Origin: CAILUG01 sp038125665
GTDB lineage: Bacteria; Pseudomonadota; Gammaproteobacteria; Pseudomonadales; Pseudohongiellaceae
Length of the DNA stretch: 64,000 nucleotides
Direction of reading: 5' to 3'
Assembly (NCBI GenBank): GCA_038125665.1
Contig: JAYPEI010000003.1
Coordinates: forward strand, 124,001-188,000
Made by a program: the position numbers and the translations under genes. The number at the start of each line of letters is the position of its first letter. The stretch's first letter is position 1. Below the pieces are notes generated by a model, which had not been told where the DNA came from, made no database searches, and was given only the letters and a program-made list of their open reading frames with translations. Shown in pieces: positions 56,657 through 64,000 of this stretch.

Positions 56657-57652
56657 ATGCAAAAAATAACTAAAATAGTTAGAAAGTGTTTTTCATTAAC
56701 CCAATGCAAAGTACTAAGGCACTTTTTTAAGGCTCTCTGCCTACAGGTGGCTTTATTAGGTGTCTCTATAAATTCTAGCAATGCCCAGTTGACCTGTGAT
56801 CGCAACTGTTTAGAGGGTTTTGTTTCTCTATATTTTGACGCACTCATTAGCAATGACGCCACCACTTTGCCACTAGCTGAAGATTTACGCCTAACAGAAA
56901 ATGGCATGTCCTTACCAATTCATGCGACATTTTGGGAGACAGCGTCTTCTGTCAGTTATCGATGGGATATTGTGAATACACGACTAGGTGATACGGGCAC
57001 AGAGGCTATCATTGAAAATAGCGATGGTTCCCAAACTATGATGGCTTTACGTTTAAAAGTTGAAAAATCACAAATTACTGAAATAGAGACAATCAAGGTC
57101 AATGAAGGAGATGCTGGTAGACTTTGGAATCCTGAGGATCTTCTCAGCAAATCAGTTTCTCACCATCTTAAGCTGTCGATTGTCCCCGCTGAACGTGATT
57201 CTTATTATCGCCTTATTGCTGCTGCTGAAAGTTATTGGCGTGCCTTTCAGACCAACGGCACACCTGAGTATCATCCAGCAGATTTACTACCAGATATCAA
57301 TCGTTTCGAAAATGGATTACAAACCACTGGTTACCTACCTAATGGAACTTTTCGCGACACTGCTCAGGGATTCCATCAGGGGTCTTTCATAGGACGCAAT
57401 CTATGGGATAGACGTTACTCAGTAGTAGATGAGGAGCGTGGAATTGTGCTATCGATGGTTCGTTTTGGTTTGAAAGAGGGTATGGAAAGCCAAAGTACTG
57501 CCACATCTAATGCCAGAATTGTGGCTGAGTTTTTTACTGTAAAAAAGGGCATGATTCAAGAAATTCATGCTGTCTTATTTAATGTAGATGACGACCTGCC
57601 AACCTACTGGGATGCCGATTATGGTCCAGATCGAGGAGCTGTTAATTGGTAA
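56657..57652 (+). CDS. Secreted NTF2-like (DUF8021-type) protein
   Basis: The 331-residue protein has a long N-region and signal peptide (CLQVALLGVSINSSNA, cleavage near residue 43). After it two NTF2-like modules are visible. The first is TCDRNCLEGFVSLYFDALISNDATTLPLAEDLRLTENG near 46-83. The second is YYRLIAAAESYWRAFQTNGTPEYHPADLLPD near 183-213, ending in IQEIHAVLFNVDDDLPTYWDADYGPDRG. The CDRNCLEGFVxxYxDAL start and QITEIETI are hallmarks of DUF8021-type proteins of unknown function. It is divergent from the lactate permease and may share its regulation. Confidence 0.75.
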   Translation: MQKITKIVRKCFSLTQCKVLRHFFKALCLQVALLGVSINSSNAQLTCDRNCLEGFVSLYFDALISNDATTLPLAEDLRLTENGMSLPIHATFWETASSVSYRWDIVNTRLGDTGTEAIIENSDGSQTMMALRLKVEKSQITEIETIKVNEGDAGRLWNPEDLLSKSVSHHLKLSIVPAERDSYYRLIAAAESYWRAFQTNGTPEYHPADLLPDINRFENGLQTTGYLPNGTFRDTAQGFHQGSFIGRNLWDRRYSVVDEERGIVLSMVRFGLKEGMESQSTATSNARIVAEFFTVKKGMIQEIHAVLFNVDDDLPTYWDADYGPDRGAVNW

Positions 57653-57671
57653 CGCAATTCCATCAAAAGTA

Positions 57672-57700
57672 TTGACAGTACCTTTACTCAGTCTTACCCT
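57672..57700 (+). promoter_or_regulatory. Candidate sigma-70 promoter of the 25-codon gene
   Basis: TTGACA at 57672-57677 is followed after a 17-nt spacer by TACCCT at 57695-57700. The -35 is perfect and the -10 keeps the first two and last bases. It lies 20 nt after the stop of the secreted protein gene and 38 nt before ATG 57738. The -10 is weak enough that this remains a candidate. Confidence 0.5.
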
Positions 57701-57722
57701 AGGTTCATGTTCAACAGCGAAG

Positions 57723-57737
57723 AAAGGAGGTGATCCA
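57723..57737 (+). promoter_or_regulatory. Extended Shine-Dalgarno, complementary to the 16S rRNA 3' end
   Basis: AAAGGAGGTGATCC (57723-57736) is complementary to the 16S rRNA tail (GGATCACCTCCTTT form) over up to 14 bases, far beyond the usual 4-6. GGAGG is 7 nt from ATG 57738, an ideal spacing. Such length by chance at the right spot is improbable. Confidence 0.85.
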
Positions 57738-57815
57738 ATGTCTAGTGATATGTGTAGGGTTTCAATGGATGTAGGTGTAATCAATGAACTCGGGGCTAAT
57801 CTCCTGAGGAAATGA
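57738..57815 (+). CDS. 25-codon small ORF behind an extended Shine-Dalgarno
   Basis: The peptide starts MSSDMCRVSMDVGVINELGA and ends NLLRK; it is mostly neutral with one Cys and a basic end. I do not recognise it. Translation is strongly suggested by the extended ribosome binding site 7 nt upstream, a possible promoter at 57672 and an intrinsic terminator at 57872. An alternative longer reading in the same frame (from ATG 57621 or 57588) would produce a lipobox-like LTLGSC ahead of it, overlapping the previous gene. I prefer the short form because of the Shine-Dalgarno. It could be a leader peptide, a regulatory peptide or a small functional protein. Confidence 0.55.
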   Translation: MSSDMCRVSMDVGVINELGANLLRK

Positions 57816-57871
57816 TCACCCTTCTGCTAGTTTGTAAATGGTAGATTGATTCATTGCAACCTCCATTCACG

Positions 57872-57899
57872 AAAGGGAGCCTAGAGGCTCCCTTTTTTT
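57872..57899 (+). terminator. Strong intrinsic terminator
   Basis: AAAGGGAGCC (57872-57881) and GGCTCCCTTT (57886-57895) form a 10-bp stem with a TAGA tetraloop, followed by a T-run to 57899. This is the clearest rho-independent terminator in the window and ends transcription after the small ORF. Confidence 0.92.
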
Positions 57900-58119
57900 G
57901 AGAATTTATTCACTTTATTTCCCCACAGACTTCAGAAAATATTTTTTAGGACCTTTGAGTTGATTATTATTTATGTAAACTCTTCTGATATACATGTATC
58001 TACCTCTTTGAGTTATCAATCCCTAATTTAAGCAAATTCTTCCCTGAGATTAACTCTTTGCATAAAGATAGAAATTTTTCTAGTGACACTAATTGGTAAT
58101 CATTTTGTACAATCCACCC

Positions 58120-59199
58120 ATGCCAGTAAAGTCCAAACATAACAGTAAAATTATTCACTGCGACTGCGACTGTTTTTTTGCTGCAGTAGAAATTCGTGAA
58201 GATCCTAAATTACGAGGATTACCTGTTGCTGTCGGCGGTGATAAGGATCGTAGGGGGGTAATTGCTACATGTAATTACGAAGCAAGGCACTACGGTGTGC
58301 GCTCGGCAATGGCAACATCATCGGCACGAAAATTATGTCCCGACCTAGTAGTAATTCCTCCACGCGGAGAGCTATATAGAGAAGTGAGCCAGCAGATATT
58401 TGCTATTTATGCACGTTATACGGATCTTATTGAACCTGTTTCGCTAGATGAAGCTTACTTGGATGTCAGCGAGAGCTCCGCCTGCAAAGGTTCCGCAACA
58501 TTGATTGCTCGTGAGATTCGTCAGGTAGTAAAGACTGAGACAGGCCTTACCATCTCAGCGGGAGTGGCGCCCAACAAATTTCTCGCGAAAATTTCCAGTG
58601 ACTGGAACAAGCCAGATGGTCTGTTCGTTCTTGCACCTTCAGAGGTTGCTGATTTTATTCAAACTCTAAAAGTCAGTAAATTACCAGGAGTTGGGCCCGT
58701 AACTACCCAGCGCTTACTCATCCTTGGTTTGGATACGTGCAAGCAGTTGCAAGAATGGTCTTTATCTCAGCTGATGACTGAATTTGGTTCATTTGGTAAT
58801 CGGCTCCACGGGCTATGTCGTGGCATTGATGATAGACCTGTCAGAACAGAGCGCGAACGAAAATCAATTAGTGTTGAGAGTACTTTCACTCAAGACCTCC
58901 CAAATATCGATAGTTGCTTAAGTGAAATACCTCACCTTTTAGCTAATCTGGAGACCAGGCTTAGCAGACATCGCTCAGACTTTGTCATTGGTAAGCAATT
59001 TGTAAAAATTAAATTTGCAGATTTTGTTAGTACAACGGTCGAAGCACATGCTAGTGAACTTGATCTAGCCCACTTTGAAGAGCTTTGTCGTACGGGATTT
59101 TCACGCCGCAACCGTCCTGTTAGATTATTGGGTTTAGGTGTGCGGGCCAAACCACGGCCAGCTTTTGAACAATTAATATTACCTTTACAGAAGAAATAA
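58120..59199 (+). CDS. dinB: DNA polymerase IV (Y-family)
   Basis: The 359-residue translesion polymerase begins KIIHCDCDCFFAAVEIREDP, with the catalytic Asp pair of palm motif 1, and has SLDEAYLDVSES near residues 108-119 as motif 3. The little-finger domain occupies the C-terminal third. I choose ATG 58120 (MPVKSKHN) over an in-frame TTG at 58093. It lacks the extended beta-clamp tail of some homologues but ends QLILPL, a plausible clamp-binding motif. It is followed after 6 nt by greB. No LexA box was found immediately upstream in a quick read. Confidence 0.95.
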   Translation: MPVKSKHNSKIIHCDCDCFFAAVEIREDPKLRGLPVAVGGDKDRRGVIATCNYEARHYGVRSAMATSSARKLCPDLVVIPPRGELYREVSQQIFAIYARYTDLIEPVSLDEAYLDVSESSACKGSATLIAREIRQVVKTETGLTISAGVAPNKFLAKISSDWNKPDGLFVLAPSEVADFIQTLKVSKLPGVGPVTTQRLLILGLDTCKQLQEWSLSQLMTEFGSFGNRLHGLCRGIDDRPVRTERERKSISVESTFTQDLPNIDSCLSEIPHLLANLETRLSRHRSDFVIGKQFVKIKFADFVSTTVEAHASELDLAHFEELCRTGFSRRNRPVRLLGLGVRAKPRPAFEQLILPLQKK

Positions 59200-59205
59200 T
59201 AAATA

Positions 59206-59718
59206 ATGTCCCGATATCGCACCCCGTTTCCTGTATCTTCACCTTACATCACACCCAAGGGTGAAGCTCGTTTGCGTAAAGAACTAGAATATTTGTGGAG
59301 AGTTGAAAGGCCAGATGTCACGCGCTCAGTCACTGCTGCTGCTGCGCAGGGAGATCGATCTGAAAATGCTGAATATACTTACGGCAAAAAACGCTTACGT
59401 GAAATTGATCGTCGAGTGCGATACCTTCGCAAAAGACTAGAAGTGCTCAAAGTAGTGAACACGCTACCAACCGATAGAAAAAAGGCTTGGTTTGGAGCCT
59501 GGGTAAAAGTAATGGATGAAAACTGGATTGAAACCCAATACCGATTAGTAGGAGCCGATGAAATCGATCCTCAACACAACCACATTAGTATTGATTCAAT
59601 CATGGGGCGTAACTTACTAGGAAAATCAGTCGATAGTGATTTCACTATCGAAACTCCTTCCGGTAGCAAAGAATTTGTCTTAACTGCTGTTTGGTATGAG
59701 CAGGAGCAACCTTTGTGA
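59206..59718 (+). CDS. greB: Transcription elongation factor GreB
   Basis: The 170-residue factor has an N-terminal coiled coil (about residues 17-85; PYITPKGEARLRKELEYLWRVERP) and C-terminal FKBP-like domain (IDPQHNHISIDSIMGRNLLGKSVDSDF). RSENAEYTYGKKRLREIDRRVRYLRKRLE is the GreB type, with the acidic Asp/Glu at the coiled-coil tip (QGDRSENAEY). It rescues backtracked RNA polymerase. It is 6 nt after dinB and overlaps the following GlxA-like gene by 4 nt. Confidence 0.95.
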   Translation: MSRYRTPFPVSSPYITPKGEARLRKELEYLWRVERPDVTRSVTAAAAQGDRSENAEYTYGKKRLREIDRRVRYLRKRLEVLKVVNTLPTDRKKAWFGAWVKVMDENWIETQYRLVGADEIDPQHNHISIDSIMGRNLLGKSVDSDFTIETPSGSKEFVLTAVWYEQEQPL

Positions 59719-60725
59719 TTAGGCGCATTGCTGTATTAACTTACCCACGAGTGCTAGGTACTAGTATCACTATACCTTTAGAAATGTTGTATGCAGCAGA
59801 TGTGATACAACGAATTAAAGCCAAACCCCACGAACCTCTTCGAATTGAGCTTGTCAGCCAAGATGGATCGCCAGCTAGTCTAACCACAGGGCTGAGGCTT
59901 ACTCCAACTACTTCGTTAACTACTGCAGTCGCTCCTGATCTTATTATATTACCAGCAATGTGGGGAAATCCCCTGGGTTCTCTTCTTCGAGATTCAGAGG
60001 TATTGGATTGGTTATTACATCATGCAGGTAGAGGATGCTTGTTCTGTGCAATCGGAACAGGGTCATTTTTCTTAGCAGAGGCTGGTCTGCTTCACGGCAA
60101 GGTAGCTACCACTCACTGGTACTATTTCTCTACTTTTGAAAATCGTTATCCCGAGGTCCATTGTCAACGTGAACGCTTTATAACGAGAGCAGGACAAATT
60201 TATTGTGCCGGCAGCGTAAACTCAGTAAGGGACGTTATGTTACATTTTATTGAACAAGACTACGGAAGTGAAATCGCAGGGCAGGTCTCACAACACTTCA
60301 CTCATGAAATCAAGAGCACTTACACCACTCAGTTTCTTCACAGCGGTATGGAGCAGATGCATGGAGACGAGACGATTGTGGAAGTTCAAGATTGGTTACA
60401 CAATCAATTCCACCGAAGTTTAACTTTAAAGGAGATTGCCAACCAATTTGAGTTATCAGTTCGAACTTTGAACCGTCGGTTTAAATTAGCAACAGGTACT
60501 AGTCCTATTCACTACCTCCAGCAAATTAGACTGAATGCTGCAAAAGAGTTATTGAGAAATACTAATCTGAGCATTGCCGAGGTTGCCGTTAATTGTGGCT
60601 ACCTAGACAACTCTTATTTCGCAGCTCAATTCAAGCTGCAAATGGGTAAAGCTCCAAGCGCCTACCGTGAGCTGGTGCGCCCGAAGCTTTTCTCTGTTAA
60701 CGAAACTCAAGCCACTGCAGATTGA
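59715..60725 (+). CDS. GlxA-type AraC-family regulator with DJ-1/PfpI domain
   Basis: The 336-residue regulator has an N-terminal DJ-1/PfpI-like domain (about 3-200; LIILPAMWGNP and CLFCAIGTGSFFLAEAGLL). It has a C-terminal AraC DNA-binding domain with two HTH motifs (about 228-325; SLTLKEIANQFELSVRTLNRRFKLATG and SIAEVAVNCGYLDNSYFAAQFK). Relatives such as GlxA, GbdR and CdhR regulate small nitrogenous compounds. The GTG start overlaps greB (GTGA). A 19-nt tail-to-tail overlap joins it to the HPF-like gene. The inducer is not known. Confidence 0.9.
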   Translation: MIRRIAVLTYPRVLGTSITIPLEMLYAADVIQRIKAKPHEPLRIELVSQDGSPASLTTGLRLTPTTSLTTAVAPDLIILPAMWGNPLGSLLRDSEVLDWLLHHAGRGCLFCAIGTGSFFLAEAGLLHGKVATTHWYYFSTFENRYPEVHCQRERFITRAGQIYCAGSVNSVRDVMLHFIEQDYGSEIAGQVSQHFTHEIKSTYTTQFLHSGMEQMHGDETIVEVQDWLHNQFHRSLTLKEIANQFELSVRTLNRRFKLATGTSPIHYLQQIRLNAAKELLRNTNLSIAEVAVNCGYLDNSYFAAQFKLQMGKAPSAYRELVRPKLFSVNETQATAD

Positions 60726-61093
60726 TCGTTTGCTTCCTCAATCAATTCAGGAGGGGGAGTTCGTCTTGCTTTGCGTTCTTTTTCTGTGATCGATTTTAAT
60801 CGACGCTCCAGCGCATCAAAGGAGTCGCGGATAGCAACGTATATGTCTTCGTGTTGATGTTTATCATGTTGGTCGTTTGTAACACTAACATCATGATTAG
60901 GAATGTGCACCTCAAGGCCAACATGATAGACGTTACCTTTGTGCTGATGATTATGCGGTGCTTCCAGTATGATGCGTAAACTCTGAATGTTGTCCTTATA
61001 TCTACTAAGCTTCTCAACTCTCTTCTTAATGGCCATCTCAACAGCATCGGAGTGGTCGAGACCTCTAAAGACTACTTGTGTACTATTGATCAT
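60707..61093 (-). CDS. HPF/RaiA-like ribosome-associated protein
   Basis: The 128-residue protein begins INSTQVVFRGLDHSDAVEMAIKKRVEKLSRYKDNIQSLRIILEAPHNHQHKGNVYHVGLEVHIPNHDVSV. This matches the sigma-54 modulation/S30EA fold of HPF and RaiA proteins, with a longer charged tail. The start is ATG 61093, strongly supported by AAAAGGAGG 5 nt ahead; an upstream frame extends to 61123 but lacks a ribosome site. It probably binds the ribosome during stress or starvation. The loop DQHDKHQHEDIYVAIRDSF is His-rich. Its 3' end overlaps the GlxA-like gene by 19 nt. Confidence 0.85.
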   Translation of the reverse strand: MINSTQVVFRGLDHSDAVEMAIKKRVEKLSRYKDNIQSLRIILEAPHNHQHKGNVYHVGLEVHIPNHDVSVTNDQHDKHQHEDIYVAIRDSFDALERRLKSITEKERKARRTPPPELIEEANDQSAVA

Positions 61094-61292
61094 GCATACC
61101 TCCTTTTGACTTGAAATATCCAAATAACACGGAGTAACAACGAATCAGTTGTCACTTATAGATATAGTACTTTGAAAGCCCTGCGTCAATTGATTTAACG
61201 CAGAATTAACAAAAACTAACTCAAGAAAAAAAATGAAAAAATAACTAAACAACAACTTGCCACACCACATTAAAAGTGTTTGTATAGTAAGA

Positions 61293-61868
61293 TTATCTTA
61301 GGTTATAAGCCCAATGCCAGGGTTCGTAAATCAAACCGTGAGCATTGTCCTTTGGGTAACTCATAGTAAAGTTATATTTGGCTGCATTCTCTTTCAACCA
61401 AAGAAAAGCCTTTGTTTCCGCAAACTCCTCACTGAGAACAGAACAATCAGTGGTCGTTATGTCTAGAGCGTAACCTGTATGATGCTCACTGTAACCGGGA
61501 GGGACATTTACTGTTAGAATTGCCTTCAGACTTAAACCTCGTCTAAGTTTTCTCTCGAGAAGACTTGCTTGGTAGGCATAACTTCTAAATCCTGAGACTG
61601 CTAATAAAACAACACCACTTTTGAGGGCTGAGGCCTGCATAGCCTGCCAGTGTTGTAGACACTCATCTGTCAGTAGTAATGGCCGATCACTAATATCCTT
61701 ACCTGCATCCACAAGCTGATCTGATTGAGCATACAAAGGCAGAGTGCAATGCTGAATGTAGTCTTTACCAAGGCCCAAGGCTTCATGCAAACTTGCCAAC
61801 TCCTTTAACAAAGTTGGTTTGATAAGGGTATAGTGTTTTAGTTGAAGAAATGAATCAGGTTTAGACAA
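61293..61868 (-). CDS. M15 family D-alanyl-D-alanine carboxypeptidase (VanY-like)
   Basis: The 191-residue peptidase has GFRSYAYQASLLERKLRRGLSLKAIL near residue 103, then GYSEHHTGYALDITT with the zinc His and Asp. EPWHWAYNL near the C-terminus carries the last zinc His. No signal peptide is evident. The start is TTG 61868, which has AGGAG 7 nt upstream; a longer TTG start at 61913 would add 15 residues without a good site. It trims the D-Ala from peptidoglycan precursors or other peptides. The coding orientation is opposite to fabY. Confidence 0.88.
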   Translation of the reverse strand: MSKPDSFLQLKHYTLIKPTLLKELASLHEALGLGKDYIQHCTLPLYAQSDQLVDAGKDISDRPLLLTDECLQHWQAMQASALKSGVVLLAVSGFRSYAYQASLLERKLRRGLSLKAILTVNVPPGYSEHHTGYALDITTTDCSVLSEEFAETKAFLWLKENAAKYNFTMSYPKDNAHGLIYEPWHWAYNLR

Positions 61869-61975
61869 TATGAAACTCCTATGGACCTTCTGGCTTGCAC
61901 AGACAACCTTCAATGGCCGCCAATAAGTAGAGTTTTGGAATCAAGTCTCTATAAATTGATCAACTGTAAATATAA

Positions 61976-62026
61976 CATGAGTTGAAAAGTCATTACCTCT
62001 GAAAATGTTTCAACAATCAACTCATG
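61976..62026. repeat. 10-bp inverted repeat, 31-nt spacer
   Basis: CATGAGTTGA (61976-61985) and TCAACTCATG (62017-62026) are perfectly complementary. Inside them GTTGAAA and TTTCAAC form another partly overlapping inverted pair. It lies between the two divergent genes and could form a stem or bind a regulator. Confidence 0.5.
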
Positions 62027-62136
62027 AAATGGTTAAATTCTACCCAGTTGATCCTTTTTTTATTTCGCTAGATTTGTCTTCAACATACAGCTGCTGGGCT
62101 ATCCAATACGCTCAGGCAATTTCCACTTTTTTGAGC

Positions 62137-62152
62137 CCCGTTTCTAAACGGG
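62137..62152. repeat. Perfect hairpin CCCGTTT/AAACGGG without a T-tail
   Basis: CCCGTTT (62137-62143) and AAACGGG (62146-62152) are complementary with a 2-nt centre. The T-run lies before the stem on the plus strand, so it does not act as an intrinsic terminator in either direction. Confidence 0.4.
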
Positions 62153-62231
62153 CAGTCCATTGAAAGATACCTAAAATCGCAATTGATATTGAGTACCTTT
62201 ATAAAAGTTCTGAAAAAGAAAAAACCAGCAT

Positions 62232-62279
62232 AATATCTAGATATTTATATTAATTGGCTATAATACAATATCTTGTATT
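62232..62279. promoter_or_regulatory. Paired palindromes over a candidate fabY promoter
   Basis: AATATCTAGATATT (62232-62245) and AATACAATATCTTGTATT (62262-62279) are both perfect palindromes with centres 32 nt apart, about three helical turns. TATAAT lies at 62259-62264 and the -35 position falls within the first palindrome. It looks like an operator pair over a promoter that reads toward fabY about 190 nt downstream. Confidence 0.45.
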
Positions 62280-62467
62280 CACCCTTAACTATACACTCTT
62301 TCATTCTTTCCAAGGATCGTAAATTTAAAGTCCTCGGAGACAGACTGATGACAAGTCAAAGAATTTTCCATGAAATTAACCTCAGACAATGAATGACAAA
62401 GAAAAAGTTTCGCAGGAACAGCAATTTTGCTAATTAAAAATATGAATTCCAGGAAGAAACATAGCAT

Positions 62468-64000
62468 ATGATAAATCTTCCAGTAATCGTGGGCTTTGGA
62501 GGTATTAGTCCTGCGGGGCGAAGTGCTTTCCATTACGGTTACAAGCGCATCATATACAGCTCACTACCACGCCGGGAACAAATTGATGTCCTGCAGAACT
62601 TAGCAGTTCTTACAAGTAAAATTAATTACAGCAAGAGCAACGACCTATGGTTCAATAATGACAATCAAGAGATATCACTCCATGCCTTTCTAGAGAATGC
62701 TGAAGATTCTTTGCTTGGTTCGACGCTTATCCGGAAATTAGAGGATAATCTATTTAATCCGAGGCAACTGCTGCAACATCAACCGCTTCAAATAACGGGG
62801 ACAGATAGCGAACCTTTAGCTATTAGCATCCCCACTCGACGCTTACCATTACAAATTCCTCCAAATTGGACAGTGCTTGGTCAGCAAGCGGGCATGACAC
62901 AAATACAGATAGAAGGAGGCTTGGATTGCCTGGTTCGCGATTACTACAGCTCGCCAGTAAATAGTGCTGGACAATTACCATCTGGTTTCCAACCAGATAT
63001 GCTTTATGCTGCCCGTTCACATCCCCGCGCATTACAAATGACTATCTATGGCTGCACTGATGCCCTTCTTTCACTCGGCATAAGTTGGGAAACCTTACGT
63101 GAACATGTCCCAGCAGACCAAATAGGTGTATTCGCTGGGTCTGCCATGAATCAGCTTGATTACCACGGTTATGGTGGCTTACTACAAGCACGTCTTCTGG
63201 GTAAAAAGGTGACTTCCAAACAATTACCGCTAGGTTTTGGTGATATGCCGGCTGACTTTATCAATGCCTATATGATTGGAAATGTGGGTAGCACCGGCTC
63301 CAATCTTGGTGCTTGTGCCGCATTCCTATATAACCTGCGTATGGCAGTGAAGGAAATTCAAAGTGGACGATTAAGAGTGGCTTTGGTTGGGGCTGTTGAA
63401 GCTCCCCTCACCCCAGAAATCATCGAAGCTTTTTCCAACATGAATGCATTAGCAGATGACGCAAGCCTGTTGGCGCTTGATGCGGAACTGGGTATAACCG
63501 TTCCTAATTACCGTCGAGCTTGTCGTCCCTTTGGGCAGAATGTCGGTTTTACCCTGGCTGAGTCAGGTCAGTTCGTTGTGCTATTTGATGATTCCCTTGC
63601 AGTTGAACTTGGCGCACAAATTTTTGGTTCGGTGAATGATGTTTTTGTCAACGCTGATGGCAATAAAAAATCAATAGCCAGCCCAGGTGTCGGAAACTAT
63701 CTCACCATGGCGAGAGCCTGTGGAGCTATCCGTTCTGTCCTTGGAGATAAGAGTCTTCGAGAACGAAGTTTAGTACAAGCTCATGGTACCGGTACTCCAC
63801 AGAATCGAGTTACTGAATCTGCTATTTTTAGCACCATGGCAAAAAACTGGGGTATAAATAAATGGCCAGTAACGGCATTGAAATCTTACCTTGGACATTC
63901 GATAGCCTGTGCTGGGGCAGATCAACTTGTCATGTCACTGGGTATCTGGGCGCATGGCATCATACCTGGGATTCAAAGCACTCATGAATTAGCCGAAGAT
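62468..64000 (+). CDS. fabY: FabY-type beta-ketoacyl synthase (3' partial)
   Basis: The open frame runs from ATG 62468 to the window end (511 codons, no stop). It begins INLPVIVGFGGISPAGRSAFHYGYKR, resembling Pseudomonas aeruginosa PA5174/FabY. The thiolase-fold active site shows Cys283 (GACAAFLYNL), His439 (AHGTGTP) and His477 (YLGHSIACAGADQL). FabY replaces FabH and starts fatty-acid synthesis by condensing acetyl-CoA with malonyl-ACP. The complete gene should reach about 640 codons. A GGAAG site precedes the ATG. The long leader and two palindromes upstream suggest dedicated control. Confidence 0.93.
   Translation, partial: MINLPVIVGFGGISPAGRSAFHYGYKRIIYSSLPRREQIDVLQNLAVLTSKINYSKSNDLWFNNDNQEISLHAFLENAEDSLLGSTLIRKLEDNLFNPRQLLQHQPLQITGTDSEPLAISIPTRRLPLQIPPNWTVLGQQAGMTQIQIEGGLDCLVRDYYSSPVNSAGQLPSGFQPDMLYAARSHPRALQMTIYGCTDALLSLGISWETLREHVPADQIGVFAGSAMNQLDYHGYGGLLQARLLGKKVTSKQLPLGFGDMPADFINAYMIGNVGSTGSNLGACAAFLYNLRMAVKEIQSGRLRVALVGAVEAPLTPEIIEAFSNMNALADDASLLALDAELGITVPNYRRACRPFGQNVGFTLAESGQFVVLFDDSLAVELGAQIFGSVNDVFVNADGNKKSIASPGVGNYLTMARACGAIRSVLGDKSLRERSLVQAHGTGTPQNRVTESAIFSTMAKNWGINKWPVTALKSYLGHSIACAGADQLVMSLGIWAHGIIPGIQSTHELAED

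Larger units (their letters stand above)
61869..62467. other. Intergenic region between M15 peptidase and fabY
   Basis: About 600 nt carry no recognisable protein gene. Three repeat structures are described separately: an inverted repeat at 61976-62026, a hairpin at 62137-62152 and two perfect palindromes at 62232-62279 over a plausible -35/-10 region. A 13-codon frame starting at ATG 62348 is present but has no convincing ribosome site. Confidence 0.6.

Noticed and set aside
62137..62152. Hairpin considered as an intrinsic terminator
   Set aside because: No T-run follows it in either direction.
62348..62389. 13-codon leader-peptide candidate upstream of fabY
   Set aside because: The only purine-rich element nearby (CGGAGA) is too far from the ATG, and no attenuator structure follows.
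62285..62533. 82-codon minus-strand frame across the fabY start
   Set aside because: It overlaps the well-supported fabY start antisense and matches no family.
1..64000. CRISPR arrays, tRNA and rRNA genes, transposons
   Set aside because: No repeat-spacer pattern, no cloverleaf candidates and no transposase-like ORF were seen on either strand by reading.

Overview
The window reads as a chromosomal segment of a marine-type gammaproteobacterium with an AT-leaning genome. Several things point that way: the miaB-phoH-ybeY-corC-lnt block, the leuS-lptE pair, SlyX, GreB, a FabY-type initiating ketoacyl synthase (known from Pseudomonas and relatives), and a divergent fpr/LysR pair of the finR type. 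Gene packing is dense, with many 4-nt overlaps and several convergent genes that overlap at their 3' ends. A run of 10 N at 51634-51643 shows this is a draft scaffold. I see no tRNA, rRNA, CRISPR array, insertion sequence or prophage.

Layout. 1-2622: a 5'-truncated exported HNH nuclease overlapping a TonB-dependent receptor. 2701-8841: slyX, a membrane fatty-acid desaturase and a two-gene RND efflux system. 8807-20098: a photooxidative-stress island. It has an ECF sigma factor and its zinc anti-sigma factor ChrR, a divergent operon (NTF2-like, SDR, FAD oxidoreductase, DUF1365, cyclopropane synthase, DMT transporter), then a TIGR01777 epimerase, a DNA photolyase and ferrochelatase. 20037-28062: YgiQ, DUF1820, then the miaB-phoH-ybeY-corC-lnt operon. 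28031-42598: mixed housekeeping and accessory genes, namely an AEC transporter, a lipoprotein Deg protease, a SET-domain protein, peroxiredoxin, a RimK-like ligase divergent from a GNAT, leuS-lptE, a gamma-glutamyltransferase, a polysaccharide deacetylase, a mutarotase and a DeaD helicase.

43138-50772: a SnoaL-like protein with an orphan molybdenum hydroxylase large subunit, a second AEC transporter, a double-OsmC-like protein, DUF1993, fpr and its LysR neighbour. 51416-57652: a second photolyase of the iron-sulfur type interrupted by the assembly gap, arylamine N-acetyltransferase, a queuosine-precursor transporter, lactate permease and a secreted NTF2-like protein. 57672-57899 holds what looks like a tiny self-contained gene: a 25-codon ORF behind a Shine-Dalgarno complementary to the 16S rRNA 3' end over 14 bases, followed by a strong terminator. 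58120-64000: dinB, greB, a GlxA-type AraC regulator, an HPF-like protein, an M15 peptidase and fabY, which runs off the window.

The strongest functional theme is light and oxygen stress: ECF sigma/ChrR with its probable regulon, two photolyases, peroxiredoxin, OsmC-like protein, fpr, and lipid remodelling by desaturase and cyclopropane synthase. The most unusual local structure is the 25-codon gene, whose Shine-Dalgarno could pair with sequences at the end of its own ORF.
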